Assembly: GCF_024599655.1 (NCBI RefSeq)
Contig: NZ_CP102247.1
Coordinates: 3,038,001 to 3,102,000, forward strand
DNA: 64,000 bases
Source: Enterobacter asburiae
GTDB taxonomy: Bacteria > Pseudomonadota > Gammaproteobacteria > Enterobacterales > Enterobacteriaceae
Direction of reading: 5' to 3'
How positions within the stretch are numbered: the first letter of the stretch is position 1; the number at the start of each line of letters is the position of its first letter. Under the pieces are notes generated by a model. It was not told where the DNA came from. It made no database searches and was given only the letters and a program-made list of their open reading frames with translations. The translations under genes and the position numbers were made by a program. Below are positions 1 to 9,632 of the stretch, in pieces.

Positions 1-162
1 AAGCTGAAAGAGCTGACCCGCGGCAAACGCGTTGACGCCGAAGGCATGAAGCAGTTTATCGACGGTCTGGCCCTGCCGGAAGAAGAGAAAACGCGCCTGA
101 AGGCGATGACCCCGGCGAACTATATTGGCCGCGCCATCACCATGGTCGACGAGCTGAAGTAA
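1..162 (+). CDS. purB: Adenylosuccinate lyase, C-terminal fragment
   Basis: The window opens inside this gene; 53 codons and a TAA stop are visible. Adenylosuccinate lyase removes fumarate from SAICAR and from adenylosuccinate in purine synthesis. The visible C-terminus (ending NYIGRAITMVDELK) matches the end of enterobacterial PurB from memory, and purB lies directly upstream of phoP in E. coli, as here. The catalytic residues lie upstream of the window, so only the tail can be judged. The reading frame is open from base 1. Confidence 0.85.
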   Translation, partial: KLKELTRGKRVDAEGMKQFIDGLALPEEEKTRLKAMTPANYIGRAITMVDELK

Positions 163-170
163 CGCCCCTC

Positions 171-205
171 TCCCCCTTTTCGCCCGAAAAGGGGGATGCT
201 TTTCC
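171..205 (+). terminator. Intrinsic terminator after purB
   Basis: A 9-bp perfect stem (172-180 CCCCCTTTT with 187-195 AAAAGGGGG) around a 6-base loop lies 9 bases after the purB stop and is followed by a short T-rich stretch. It separates purB from the phoP promoter just downstream. Confidence 0.75.
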
Positions 206-207
206 CC

Positions 208-242
208 GGTTTACTCAATGTTTATCCCCACAACAACATAAT
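208..242 (+). promoter_or_regulatory. PhoP-autoregulated phoPQ promoter (PhoP box and -10)
   Basis: A direct repeat GGTTTA (208-213), five bases, TGTTTA (219-224) fits the PhoP box (T/G)GTTTA-N5-(T/G)GTTTA exactly. Twelve bases further on is a -10 element CATAAT (237-242). This is the spacing of the PhoP-activated phoP P1 promoter in E. coli and Salmonella. It implies positive autoregulation of phoPQ in low magnesium. The predicted start is near 249, giving a leader of about 37 bases. Confidence 0.85.
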
Positions 243-285
243 CAGCGTTAAACTATTCATACCAATTATTTAGGGAGAAGAGATG

Positions 286-957
286 ATGCGCGTACTGGTT
301 GTTGAGGATAACGCATTGCTACGCCATCACCTGAAGGTACAGCTTCAGGAGATGGGACATCAGGTGGACGATGCTGAAGATGCAAAAGAAGCCGATTATT
401 ATCTCAATGAACACCTGCCGGATATCGCCATTGTCGATTTAGGCTTGCCTGACGAAGACGGTCTGTCGTTAATTCGCCGCTGGCGCAGCCACGATGTCTC
501 CCTGCCGGTTCTGGTTCTGACCGCCCGTGAAGGCTGGCAGGATAAGGTTGAAGTGCTCAGCGCGGGTGCGGATGATTACGTCACCAAGCCGTTTCATATT
601 GAAGAGGTGGCGGCGCGCATGCAGGCGCTGTTACGCCGCAACAGCGGGCTGGCTTCACAGGTTATTTCCATCCCGCCTTTCCAGGTCGATCTCTCCCGCA
701 GGGAATTAGCGATCAATGATGAAGTGATCAAGCTCACCGCCTTCGAATACACCATTATGGAAACGCTGATCCGTAACAATGGCAAAGTGGTGAGCAAAGA
801 TTCCTTAATGCTCCAGCTCTATCCTGATGCTGAACTGCGCGAGAGCCATACCATTGACGTGCTGATGGGACGTTTACGTAAGAAAATTCAGGCGCAGTAT
901 CCGCAGGATGTGATTACCACCGTCCGCGGTCAGGGCTACCTGTTCGAATTACGCTAA
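286..957 (+). CDS. phoP: Response regulator PhoP
   Basis: DNA-binding response regulator of the PhoPQ system, which senses low Mg2+, acid pH and cationic peptides. The receiver domain (about residues 1-115) carries the acidic pair E7/D8, phosphoacceptor D51 and the conserved K of VTKPF. An OmpR/PhoB winged helix follows (about 125-223). Two ATGs are adjacent (283 and 286). The second gives the 223-residue length and the MRVLVVEDN start of E. coli PhoP and sits about 8 bases from GGGAG, so it is preferred. Stop TAA abuts the phoQ ATG, so the two are translationally coupled. A PhoP box lies upstream. Confidence 0.97.
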   Translation: MRVLVVEDNALLRHHLKVQLQEMGHQVDDAEDAKEADYYLNEHLPDIAIVDLGLPDEDGLSLIRRWRSHDVSLPVLVLTAREGWQDKVEVLSAGADDYVTKPFHIEEVAARMQALLRRNSGLASQVISIPPFQVDLSRRELAINDEVIKLTAFEYTIMETLIRNNGKVVSKDSLMLQLYPDAELRESHTIDVLMGRLRKKIQAQYPQDVITTVRGQGYLFELR

Positions 958-2421
958 ATGAAACGGATTTTACGCCACATCCTGCCCCTCTCGCTGCGGG
1001 TTCGTTTCTTACTGGCAACAGCCGCCGTCGTGCTGGTGCTGTCGCTCTCCTACGGCATGGTCGCCCTGGTGGGCTACAGCGTCAGCTTTGATAAAACCAC
1101 CTTTCGGCTGTTGCGTGGCGAAAGCAATCTGTTTTATACCCTGGCGAAGTGGGAAAACAACCGAATCACCGTCGAAATGCCGGAAAACCTGAATCAGCAG
1201 AGCCCGACGCTGGCCCTGATTTATAACGAAAAGGGAAAGTTACTGTGGGCGCAGCGCGACATCCCCTGGCTGGTCAAAAGCATTCGTCCGGAGTGGCTTA
1301 AAACTAACGGGTTTCATGAGATTGAAGCCGATCTCAATACCACCAGCACGCTGATCCGCGAAGATCGCTCTATGCAGCAGAAGCTCAATGAAATTCGCGC
1401 TGATGATGCCGAGACGGAGATGACGCACTCCGTGGCGATCAATATTTACCCTGCGACAATGAACATGCCGCAGCTGACCATTGTGGTGATCGACACCATT
1501 CCGGTTGAGCTAAAACGCTCTTACAAGGTCTGGAGCTGGTTCGTGTATGTTCTTGCCGCCAATCTGCTGCTGGTGATCCCGCTGCTTTGGGTAGCGGCCT
1601 GGTGGAGCCTGCGGCCAATTGAATCTCTTGCCCGCGAGGTACGCGAGCTGGAAGAACATCATCGCGAGAAGCTGAACCCGGAAACGACCCGTGAGCTCAC
1701 CAGCCTGGTGCGTAACCTCAATCGCCTGCTGAAAAGCGAACGCGAACGCTACGATAAATACCGCACCACCCTTACCGACCTGACCCACAGCCTGAAAACC
1801 CCGCTGGCCGTGATGCAAAGTACCCTGCGTTCCATGCGCAGTTCGAAGCTGAGCGTCGACGATGCCGAGCCGGTGATGCTGGAACAGATCAGCCGTATTT
1901 CACAGCAAATTGGCTATTACCTGCATCGCGCCAGCATGCGTTCCGGCAGCGCCCTGCTGAGCCGCGAGCTGCACCCGGTAGCCCCGCTTCTGGATAACCT
2001 CACGTCCGCCCTCAACAAGGTGTATCAGCGTAAAGGTGTGAACATCAGCCTCGATATCTCGCCAGAGATAAGCTTTGTGGGTGAAAAAAATGACTTCATG
2101 GAAGTGATGGGTAACCTGCTGGATAACGCCTGCAAATACTGCCTGGAGTTCGTGGAAGTGTCTGCGCGCCAGACGGAAACCGAGCTGCATATTATCGTTG
2201 AGGATGATGGCCCGGGGATCCCGCGCAATAAGCGTGACGTGGTGTTCGATCGCGGTCAGCGCGCCGATACGTTACGTCCAGGCCAGGGCGTAGGATTAGC
2301 CGTCGCGCGCGAGATTGTCGATCAGTACGACGGAAAAATCGAAACCAGCGAAAGCCTGCTGGGCGGCGCCAGAATGGAGGTCATTTTTGGTCGCCAGCAG
2401 CCCACATCGAACGATAGTTAA
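958..2421 (+). CDS. phoQ: Sensor histidine kinase/phosphatase PhoQ
   Basis: Inner-membrane sensor partner of PhoP, 487 residues. It has a first membrane helix (about 17-38), a periplasmic sensor domain (about 45-190), a second helix (about 191-214), HAMP, a dimerisation helix with H277 in TDLTHSLKTPLAV, and an ATP-binding domain with DNACKY, DDGPGIP and GQGVGLAV. The ATG begins on the base after the phoP stop. The periplasmic acidic cluster that bridges cations to the membrane in E. coli (EDDDDAE, 148-154) is here ADDAETE, with four acidic residues instead of six. This may tune metal or peptide sensing. Confidence 0.97.
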   Translation: MKRILRHILPLSLRVRFLLATAAVVLVLSLSYGMVALVGYSVSFDKTTFRLLRGESNLFYTLAKWENNRITVEMPENLNQQSPTLALIYNEKGKLLWAQRDIPWLVKSIRPEWLKTNGFHEIEADLNTTSTLIREDRSMQQKLNEIRADDAETEMTHSVAINIYPATMNMPQLTIVVIDTIPVELKRSYKVWSWFVYVLAANLLLVIPLLWVAAWWSLRPIESLAREVRELEEHHREKLNPETTRELTSLVRNLNRLLKSERERYDKYRTTLTDLTHSLKTPLAVMQSTLRSMRSSKLSVDDAEPVMLEQISRISQQIGYYLHRASMRSGSALLSRELHPVAPLLDNLTSALNKVYQRKGVNISLDISPEISFVGEKNDFMEVMGNLLDNACKYCLEFVEVSARQTETELHIIVEDDGPGIPRNKRDVVFDRGQRADTLRPGQGVGLAVAREIVDQYDGKIETSESLLGGARMEVIFGRQQPTSNDS

Positions 2422-2473
2422 CCCGTTATGTGAAAAATGCGAGGATCTCGCAGCCGGGGGGCTGAGCTTCCGT

Positions 2474-2479
2474 TATAAT
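2474..2479 (+). promoter_or_regulatory. Candidate -10 element for roxA
   Basis: A perfect TATAAT lies 34 bases before the roxA start in the 92-base gap after phoQ. No convincing -35 hexamer sits 16-18 bases upstream, so the promoter may need an activator or be weak. It suggests roxA can be transcribed apart from phoPQ. Confidence 0.4.
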
Positions 2480-2513
2480 CCGAGTCAGTAAGAGCCTGCG
2501 GAATAAAAAAATT

Positions 2514-3635
2514 ATGGATTATCACTTAACACTTAACTGGCCCGAGTTTATTGAACGTTACTGGCAGAAACGCCCGGTGGTTCTGAAGCGCGGGTTCAGC
2601 CATTTTGTCGACCCCATCTCGCCTGACGAACTGGCCGGTCTGGCCATGGAAAACGAAGTCGACAGCCGTCTTGTCAGCCACCAGGACGGGAAATGGCAGG
2701 TTAGCCACGGTCCTTTCGAAAGCTACGATCACCTCGGTGAAAACAACTGGTCGCTGCTGGTGCAGGCGGTCAACCACTGGCACGAGCCAACTGCCGCCTT
2801 AATGGGTCCGTTCCGCGCCCTACCCGACTGGCGCATGGACGATCTGATGATCTCCTTCTCCGTACCTGGCGGCGGCGTGGGTCCGCACCTGGACCAGTAC
2901 GACGTGTTTATCATTCAGGGTACGGGCCGCCGCCGCTGGCGCGTGGGCGAAAAAGTGCCAATGAAGCAGCACTGCCCGCATCCGGATCTGCTCCAGGTTG
3001 ACCCGTTTGAAGGGATTATCGACGAAGAGCTGGAGCCGGGTGATATTCTCTACATTCCGCCGGGATTCCCTCACGAAGGCTACTCCCTGGAAAACTCACT
3101 CAACTACTCCGTCGGGTTCCGCGCGCCAAGCGGCCGCGAGATGATCAGCGGTTTTGCCGACTACGTTCTGCAACGCGAGCTGGGCAGCTATCGTTACAGC
3201 GACCCTGATGTGCCTGCGCGCGAGCATCCGGCGGATATTCTGCCAGAGGAACTCGATAAGCTGCGCGGCATGATGCTGGATCTGATTAACGAGCCGGAGC
3301 ACTTCAAACAGTGGTTTGGTGAGTTTATCAGCCAGTCTCGTCACGAGCTGGACGTTGCGCCGCCGGAGCCGCCTTATCAGGCTGACGAGATTTACGATGC
3401 GCTTCAGCAGGGCGATAAGCTGGCGCGTCTGGGCGGATTGCGCGTGCTGCGCATTGGCGAGGAGGTGTTCGTCAACGGCGAGAAGCTGGACTCTCCGCAC
3501 CGTCCGGCGCTGGAAGCCATTGCCAGCCATCTGGTGCTGACTGCCGACACCTTTGGCGATGCGCTGGAAGACCCGTCCTTCCTCGCAATGCTGGCCGCGC
3601 TGGTCAACAGCGGGTACTGGTTCTTTGAGGACTGA
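2514..3635 (+). CDS. roxA: Ribosomal oxygenase RoxA (50S L16 arginine hydroxylase)
   Basis: 2-oxoglutarate and Fe(II)-dependent JmjC oxygenase, called YcfD in E. coli, which hydroxylates an arginine of ribosomal protein L16. The length of 373 residues equals E. coli YcfD. The iron-binding triad is visible: H125 and D127 in HLDQYD, and H187 in GFPHEGYS. The C-terminal part forms the winged-helix and dimerisation region. It follows phoQ on the same strand with a 92-base gap holding a TATAAT element. The Shine-Dalgarno sequence is poor (AATAAAAAAATT before ATG). Confidence 0.95.
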   Translation: MDYHLTLNWPEFIERYWQKRPVVLKRGFSHFVDPISPDELAGLAMENEVDSRLVSHQDGKWQVSHGPFESYDHLGENNWSLLVQAVNHWHEPTAALMGPFRALPDWRMDDLMISFSVPGGGVGPHLDQYDVFIIQGTGRRRWRVGEKVPMKQHCPHPDLLQVDPFEGIIDEELEPGDILYIPPGFPHEGYSLENSLNYSVGFRAPSGREMISGFADYVLQRELGSYRYSDPDVPAREHPADILPEELDKLRGMMLDLINEPEHFKQWFGEFISQSRHELDVAPPEPPYQADEIYDALQQGDKLARLGGLRVLRIGEEVFVNGEKLDSPHRPALEAIASHLVLTADTFGDALEDPSFLAMLAALVNSGYWFFED

Positions 3636-3647
3636 GTCGTGATATTT

Positions 3648-3723
3648 GCCGGGTGGCGGCTTCGCCTTACCCGGCCTACAAAAGCACGATCCCGTAGGCC
3701 CGGTAAGCGTAGCGCCACCGGGC
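3648..3723 (+). repeat. REP pair (BIME) downstream of roxA
   Basis: Two REP units face each other: 3648-3679 (GCCGGGTGGCGGC...CCGGCCTAC) and 3694-3723 (GTAGGCCCGGTAAGC...ACCGGGC). Each can fold into a hairpin. The same two units in the same orientation recur at 4239-4309 on the other side of the transposase gene. A third, inverted copy is at 33968-34036. The right unit is followed by GTTTTTAT and could also serve as a terminator for roxA. Confidence 0.9.
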
Positions 3724-3727
3724 GTTT

Positions 3728-4219
3728 TTATCTCCGCTCCCCCGCTGCAAAATCCTCGATCTCTCCCGCCCAATCCGCAGGATACAACCCTTCCCGTACA
3801 TCGCGATGAAACGTTGAATACGGCCAGTCGCTGACTTTGCTGACATAGCCATGCTTCACCGGATTGATGTAGACGTAATCCATATGCCGCCGGTAGTCCT
3901 CTTCGTTACGGACGGTGTGCTCCCAGAAGCGTGGCTGCCATATATGGCGCATGTCGATGTTGCGGCTAAATGTCTTTTTGATGTCGCGCCAGCGGGCCGA
4001 AAAGTCACTGTCGCCTTCCGGTAAGGTCCAGATACAGTGCATATGTTCAGGAAGGATTACCCAGGCGTTTATGGTAAAGGGCTTTGCATGTTTAACCGTT
4101 GAGGTGGCAGCACGCAGGCTGTCGATATGACGGGTAAGCAAATCGCTCTGGCGGTTTTGCAGGTTGACGGTGAAGAACCAGGTTCCACCCGGGACGTAGT
4201 GGCGACGATAGTTTGACAT
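3728..4219 (-). CDS. rayT: REP-associated tyrosine transposase (RAYT)
   Basis: Single-strand DNA transposase of the Y1 HUH family (TnpA-REP, YafM in E. coli), 163 residues. Seen in the protein: the HUH pair H59 and H61 in LPEHMHCIW, and Y115 in YRRHMDYVYINP, at the position of the E. coli catalytic tyrosine. The start at 4219 is chosen because AAGGA lies six bases before it. An ATG two codons earlier (4225) directly abuts that AAGGA and is unlikely to be used. The gene is flanked on both sides by REP pairs, the usual arrangement. These enzymes act on REP hairpins and probably spread them. All key residues look intact. Confidence 0.92.
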   Translation of the reverse strand: MSNYRRHYVPGGTWFFTVNLQNRQSDLLTRHIDSLRAATSTVKHAKPFTINAWVILPEHMHCIWTLPEGDSDFSARWRDIKKTFSRNIDMRHIWQPRFWEHTVRNEEDYRRHMDYVYINPVKHGYVSKVSDWPYSTFHRDVREGLYPADWAGEIEDFAAGERR

Positions 4220-4238
4220 GGGCATTCCTTGCCTTAAT

Positions 4239-4309
4239 GCCGGGTGGCGGCTGCGCCTTACCCGGCCTACATTATGTTCGTAGGCCCGGTAAGCGTAGCG
4301 CCACCGGGC
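4239..4309 (+). repeat. REP pair (BIME) upstream of the RAYT gene
   Basis: Units 4239-4270 and 4280-4309 repeat the two units at 3648-3723 almost base for base, with a different and shorter spacer. Together the two pairs bracket the transposase gene. The copy also separates that gene from the end of pepT. Confidence 0.9.
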
Positions 4310-4315
4310 ATTTTC

Positions 4316-5539
4316 TTACCGCTTCGCGGTCAACTCCGCTATCCGCACAATCACCTTCACCGCTTTTTCCATCCCCTCCAGCGTCACAAACTCATGCTTG
4401 CCATGATAGTTGTAGCCACCGGTAAACAGGTTCGGGCACGGCAGCCCCATAAACGACAGCTGAGAACCGTCGGTGCCGCCGCGAATTGGCTTCAGCTGCG
4501 GTTCAATATCGCAGTCGCGCATCGCCTGCTGGGCGATATCGAGAATATGCGGATGCGCCATCACCTTCTCGCGCATATTGTAATAGCTGTCTTCAATGAT
4601 CAGCTCAATATAGCAATCAGGGTGTAACCCTTTGCCCACCTTCTTGGCGATCTCCATCATCTTACGCTTGCGCGCCTCAAAGGCTTTGCGGTCGAAATCG
4701 CGGATGATGTAGTGCATCTGCGCGCTGTCCACGGTGCCTTTGATGCTGGTCAGGTGATAGAACCCTTCATACCCGTCGGTCTGTTCAGGACTCTCTTCCG
4801 CCGGGACTTCCGCATGAATGCGTGACGCCAGCGACAGCGCGTTCACCATGACGCCTTTCGCCGAACCGGGGTGAACGTTGTTGCCGACAATTTTGATCGT
4901 GACGGACGCGGCGTTAAAGTTTTCATACTCCAGTTCACCGACGCCCCCACCGTCAACGGTATAGGCCCACTGCGCGTTAAAGGCCTCCACGTCGAAGTGC
5001 TTCGCGCCCTTGCCGACCTCTTCGTCCGGCGTAAAGGCCACGCGGATATCCCCGTGCGGGATATTTTTCTCTTTCAGCACCGCCAGCGCGGTCATGATCT
5101 CCGCAATGCCCGCCTTGTCATCCGCCCCCAGCAGCGTTTTGCCGTCGGTGGTGATCAGCGTCTGGCCCAGCAGCTGGTGCAGCACCGGGAACATCACGGG
5201 CGAGAGCACTTCATCGCCAATACCCAGCGCAATGTCGCCGCCGCGGTAGTTTTCCACAATCTGCGGGTTCACATGTTTACCGCTAAAATCCGGAGAGGTG
5301 TCGACATGGGAGATAAAGCCAATCGCCGGAATATCGCCCTGGACATTCGCCGGCAGCGTTCCCATCACAGTGCCTTTCTCGCTTAACGTGACGTTGACCA
5401 GCCCCATGGTGTCAAGCTGCTCTTTGAGCAGGTTTAACAACTTCCACTGGCCTTCGGTGCTCGGCACCTGGCGAACACCCGGCTTAGATTGGGTATCCAG
5501 CGAAACGTACTGTAAAAAACGCTCAAGTAATTTATCCAT
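4316..5539 (-). CDS. pepT: Peptidase T (aminotripeptidase)
   Basis: Zinc M20 aminopeptidase that removes the N-terminal residue from tripeptides in the cytosol, 407 residues. Metal and catalytic motifs are visible: HVDTSPD (H78, D80), GADDKAG (D140), TPDEEVG (the EE pair near 173) and the C-terminal YNYHGKHEF histidines. An open frame extends 15 codons further upstream, but MDKLLERFLQYVSLDTQ is the family N-terminus and ATG 5539 has GAGG eight bases before it. It is divergent from potABCD, as in E. coli. In Salmonella pepT is induced anaerobically through FNR; no clean FNR site was found here. Confidence 0.96.
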   Translation of the reverse strand: MDKLLERFLQYVSLDTQSKPGVRQVPSTEGQWKLLNLLKEQLDTMGLVNVTLSEKGTVMGTLPANVQGDIPAIGFISHVDTSPDFSGKHVNPQIVENYRGGDIALGIGDEVLSPVMFPVLHQLLGQTLITTDGKTLLGADDKAGIAEIMTALAVLKEKNIPHGDIRVAFTPDEEVGKGAKHFDVEAFNAQWAYTVDGGGVGELEYENFNAASVTIKIVGNNVHPGSAKGVMVNALSLASRIHAEVPAEESPEQTDGYEGFYHLTSIKGTVDSAQMHYIIRDFDRKAFEARKRKMMEIAKKVGKGLHPDCYIELIIEDSYYNMREKVMAHPHILDIAQQAMRDCDIEPQLKPIRGGTDGSQLSFMGLPCPNLFTGGYNYHGKHEFVTLEGMEKAVKVIVRIAELTAKR

Positions 5540-5585
5540 GCAGTCACCCTCACTTTTTGTGACAACATTATCAATAAGCATCAAA

Positions 5586-5600
5586 ACGCAAATATTGCGT
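5586..5600. promoter_or_regulatory. Perfect palindrome in the pepT-potA divergent region
   Basis: ACGCAA-ATA-TTGCGT is a perfect 15-bp inverted repeat 47 bases upstream of the pepT start. A looser inverted repeat, TCAAT-AAGC-ATCAA (5571-5584), with one half fitting the FNR site TTGAT-N4-ATCAA, lies beside it. Either could be an operator for pepT. The protein that binds is not known from the sequence. Confidence 0.4.
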
Positions 5601-5687
5601 CAGGTCACTTTTATCCCGCAAACGAGAATATTTTCCGTTTATATCGTTATGCGTTAATAAATGTAGCTTATGAATCAGTGACAAGGA

Positions 5688-5716
5688 TTGGCGATTGCAG
5701 GGGATTGCCGTAGAAT
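5688..5716 (+). promoter_or_regulatory. Sigma-70 promoter of potABCD
   Basis: TTGGCG (5688-5693), a 17-base spacer and TAGAAT (5711-5716) form a good sigma-70 promoter. The predicted start near 5723 leaves a leader of about 67 bases before the ATG at 5790 where PotA homologues begin. Confidence 0.7.
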
Positions 5717-5806
5717 GTCCGCCCTCATTACGAGTCACCAAGGTGGTTACACACAAACCCCGCTTCAGTCTGCTGCCTGAGGCGTCTATATGGGACAGCG
5801 CAAAAA

Positions 5807-6908
<1,102 letters not shown>

Positions 6909-6925
<17 letters not shown>

Positions 6926-7766
6926 ATTCCAGAATGTGGTGATCGCCACGATCGTCGGTTGGCTTGTGCTGTTTGTCTTTTTACCCAACCTGATGATCGT
7001 TGCCACCAGCTTCCTGACCCGCGACGACGCTAGCTTCGTTTCGCTGGTCTTTACGCTGGACAACTACGCGCGCCTGCTCGATCCGCTCTATTTTGACGTG
7101 CTGCTGCACTCGCTCAATATGGCGCTGATTGCCACCCTTGCCTGTCTGGTGCTGGGTTATCCCTTCGCATGGTTCCTCGCGGGCCTGCCGCAAAAGGTGC
7201 GGCCCCTGCTGCTGTTTTTACTGATTGTTCCCTTCTGGACGAACTCGCTCATCCGTATTTATGGCCTGAAGATCTTCCTCAGCACAAAGGGCTATCTCAA
7301 TGAGTTTCTGCTGTGGCTCGGGGTGATTGATACGCCGATCCGCATCATGTTTACCCCGAGCGCGGTGATTGTCGGCCTGGTCTATATCCTGCTGCCGTTT
7401 ATGGTGATGCCGCTCTACTCCAGCATCGAGAAGCTGGATAAACCGCTGCTGGAGGCGGCAAAAGATCTGGGCGCTAACAAGCTGCAGACCTTCATCCGTA
7501 TTATTATTCCGCTGACCATGCCCGGCATTATTGCGGGCTGTCTGCTGGTAATGCTCCCGGCGATGGGTTTGTTCTACGTGTCGGATCTGATGGGCGGCGC
7601 GAAAAACCTGCTGATCGGTAACGTCATCAAGAGCCAGTTCCTCAACATCCGCGACTGGCCGTTCGGCTCGGCCACCAGCATTACGCTGACGGTGGTGATG
7701 GGCCTGATGCTGCTGGTCTACTGGCGCGCCTCGCGCCTGCTGAATAAAAAGGTGGAACTCGAATGA
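6909..7766 (+). CDS. potB: Spermidine/putrescine permease PotB
   Basis: Inner-membrane permease of the PotABCD importer, 285 residues with about six membrane helices. The EAA loop that docks to PotA is visible (EAAKDLGANKLQTFIRIIIPL, about 184-204). ATG 6909 (MKNASKFQN) overlaps the last 17 bases of potA, which indicates coupled translation. The frame is open four more codons upstream, but that extension has no homologous sequence. The older E. coli annotation starts ten codons later. Confidence 0.95.
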
Positions 7767-8554
7767 TCGGTCGACTGCTTCGCGGCGGTTTTATGACCGC
7801 CATTTATGCCTGGCTCTATATCCCGATCGTTATTTTGATCGTGAACTCGTTTAACAGCTCGCGGTTCGGGATTAACTGGCAAGGGTTTACGACCAGCTGG
7901 TACAGCCTGCTGATGAACAACGACAGCCTGCTGCAGGCCGCTCAGCACTCGCTGACGATGGCGATCGTCTCCGCCACCTTCGCGACGCTGATTGGCTCGC
8001 TAACCGCCGTGGCGCTGTACCGCTACCGCTTTCGCGGCAAACCGTTCGTCAGCGGCATGCTGTTTGTGGTGATGATGTCGCCTGACATCGTGATGGCCAT
8101 TTCGCTGCTGGTGCTGTTTATGCTGCTGGGCGTACAGCTTGGCTTCTGGTCGCTGCTGTTTTCCCATATCACCTTCTGTCTGCCGTTTGTGGTGGTGACC
8201 GTTTTCGCGCGTCTGAAAGGGTTCGACGTGCGCATGCTGGAGGCGGCGAAAGATCTGGGCGCCAGCGAGATGACCATCCTGCGAAAAATCATCCTGCCGC
8301 TGGCGATGCCTGCCGTGGCGGCCGGATGGCTGCTTAGCTTCACCCTGTCGATGGATGACGTGGTCGTGTCCTCCTTCGTCACAGGGCCGAGCTATGAAAT
8401 TCTGCCGTTGAAGATCTATTCCATGGTGAAAGTCGGCGTTTCACCTGAGGTGAACGCGCTGGCGACCATTCTGCTGGTATTGTCGCTGGTTCTGGTGATC
8501 GCCAGCCAGGTTATTGCTCGTGATAAAACAAAATCTCAGGGGACAATGAAATGA
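7763..8554 (+). CDS. potC: Spermidine/putrescine permease PotC
   Basis: Second permease of the importer, 263 residues, close to the 264 of E. coli. About six membrane helices and an EAA loop (EAAKDLGASEMTILRKIILPL) are visible. Its ATGA start overlaps the potB stop by four bases, and its own stop overlaps the potD start in the same way. It forms the membrane channel as a heterodimer with PotB. Confidence 0.96.
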   Translation: MIGRLLRGGFMTAIYAWLYIPIVILIVNSFNSSRFGINWQGFTTSWYSLLMNNDSLLQAAQHSLTMAIVSATFATLIGSLTAVALYRYRFRGKPFVSGMLFVVMMSPDIVMAISLLVLFMLLGVQLGFWSLLFSHITFCLPFVVVTVFARLKGFDVRMLEAAKDLGASEMTILRKIILPLAMPAVAAGWLLSFTLSMDDVVVSSFVTGPSYEILPLKIYSMVKVGVSPEVNALATILLVLSLVLVIASQVIARDKTKSQGTMK

Positions 8555-9585
8555 AAAAAATGCTCGCCGCTGCGGCGCTGGTGCTTGGCATGGGTGCCGC
8601 GCACGCTGATGACAGCAAAACGCTCTACTTCTACAACTGGACCGAATACGTGCCGCCGGGCCTGCTGGAACAGTTCACGAAGGAGACGGGCATCAAGGTG
8701 ATCTACTCGACCTACGAGTCGAATGAAACCATGTATGCCAAGCTGAAAACGTACAAAGACGGCGCGTACGATCTGGTCGTTCCTTCCACCTACTTTGTCG
8801 ACAAAATGCGCAAAGAAGGCATGATCCAGAAGATCGATAAAACGAAGCTGACCCATTTTTCAAACCTCGATCCGAAGATGCTCAACAAGCCGTTCGACCC
8901 GAATAACGACTACTCCGTTCCGTATATCTGGGGTGCGACCGCTATTGGCGTGAACAGCGAGGCCGTCGATCCGAAATCGGTGACGAGCTGGGCCGACCTG
9001 TGGAAACCGGAATACAAAGGGAGCCTGCTGTTAACCGACGACGCGCGTGAAGTGTTCCAGGTGGCGCTGCGCAAGCTGGGCTATTCGGGCAACACGACGG
9101 ATCCGAAAGAGATCGAAGCGGCGTATAACGAGCTGAAAAAGCTGATGCCTAATGTGGCGGCGTTCAACTCTGATAACCCGGCTAACCCGTATATGGAAGG
9201 CGAAGTGAATCTGGGGATGGTGTGGAACGGCTCCGCGTACGTGGCCCGCCAGGCCGGTACGCCTCTTGAGGTGGTCTGGCCGAAAGAAGGTGGGATCTTC
9301 TGGATGGATAGTCTGTCGATTCCTGCCAACGCGAAAAACGTGGATGGCGCGCTTAAGCTGATTAACTTCCTGCTGCGCCCTGACGTGGCGAAACAGGTCG
9401 CCGAGACGATAGGCTACCCCACGCCAAACCTCGCGGCACGCAAGCTGCTGAAGCCTGAGGTAGCTAACGATAAATCGCTCTACCCGGATGCCGAAACCAT
9501 CAGCAAGGGTGAATGGCAGAACGATGTCGGCGACGCCAGCCGCCTCTACGAAGAGTATTACCAGAAATTGAAAGCGGGCCGATAA
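8551..9585 (+). CDS. potD: Periplasmic spermidine/putrescine-binding protein PotD
   Basis: Substrate-binding protein of the importer, 344 residues (348 in E. coli). A Sec signal peptide MKKMLAAAALVLGMGAAHA precedes the mature start DDSKTLYFYNW. The motif YNWTEYVPP and the acidic/aromatic residues of the two-lobed polyamine pocket are of the PotD type. Last gene of potABCD; start overlaps potC by four bases. A strong hairpin follows at 9600-9629. Confidence 0.97.
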   Translation: MKKMLAAAALVLGMGAAHADDSKTLYFYNWTEYVPPGLLEQFTKETGIKVIYSTYESNETMYAKLKTYKDGAYDLVVPSTYFVDKMRKEGMIQKIDKTKLTHFSNLDPKMLNKPFDPNNDYSVPYIWGATAIGVNSEAVDPKSVTSWADLWKPEYKGSLLLTDDAREVFQVALRKLGYSGNTTDPKEIEAAYNELKKLMPNVAAFNSDNPANPYMEGEVNLGMVWNGSAYVARQAGTPLEVVWPKEGGIFWMDSLSIPANAKNVDGALKLINFLLRPDVAKQVAETIGYPTPNLAARKLLKPEVANDKSLYPDAETISKGEWQNDVGDASRLYEEYYQKLKAGR

Positions 9586-9599
9586 ACGGTATCGCGTTC

Positions 9600-9629
9600 T
9601 TCCTCGCGCCGCCTGTACGGCGTGAGGAA
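9600..9629. terminator. Hairpin between potD and the convergent EAL-HDOD gene
   Basis: A 12-bp stem (9600-9611 with 9618-9629, one G-T mismatch) and a six-base loop lie between the convergent stop codons. No clear T run follows on either strand, so it may protect mRNA ends rather than terminate fully. Confidence 0.5.
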
Positions 9630-9632
9630 GGA

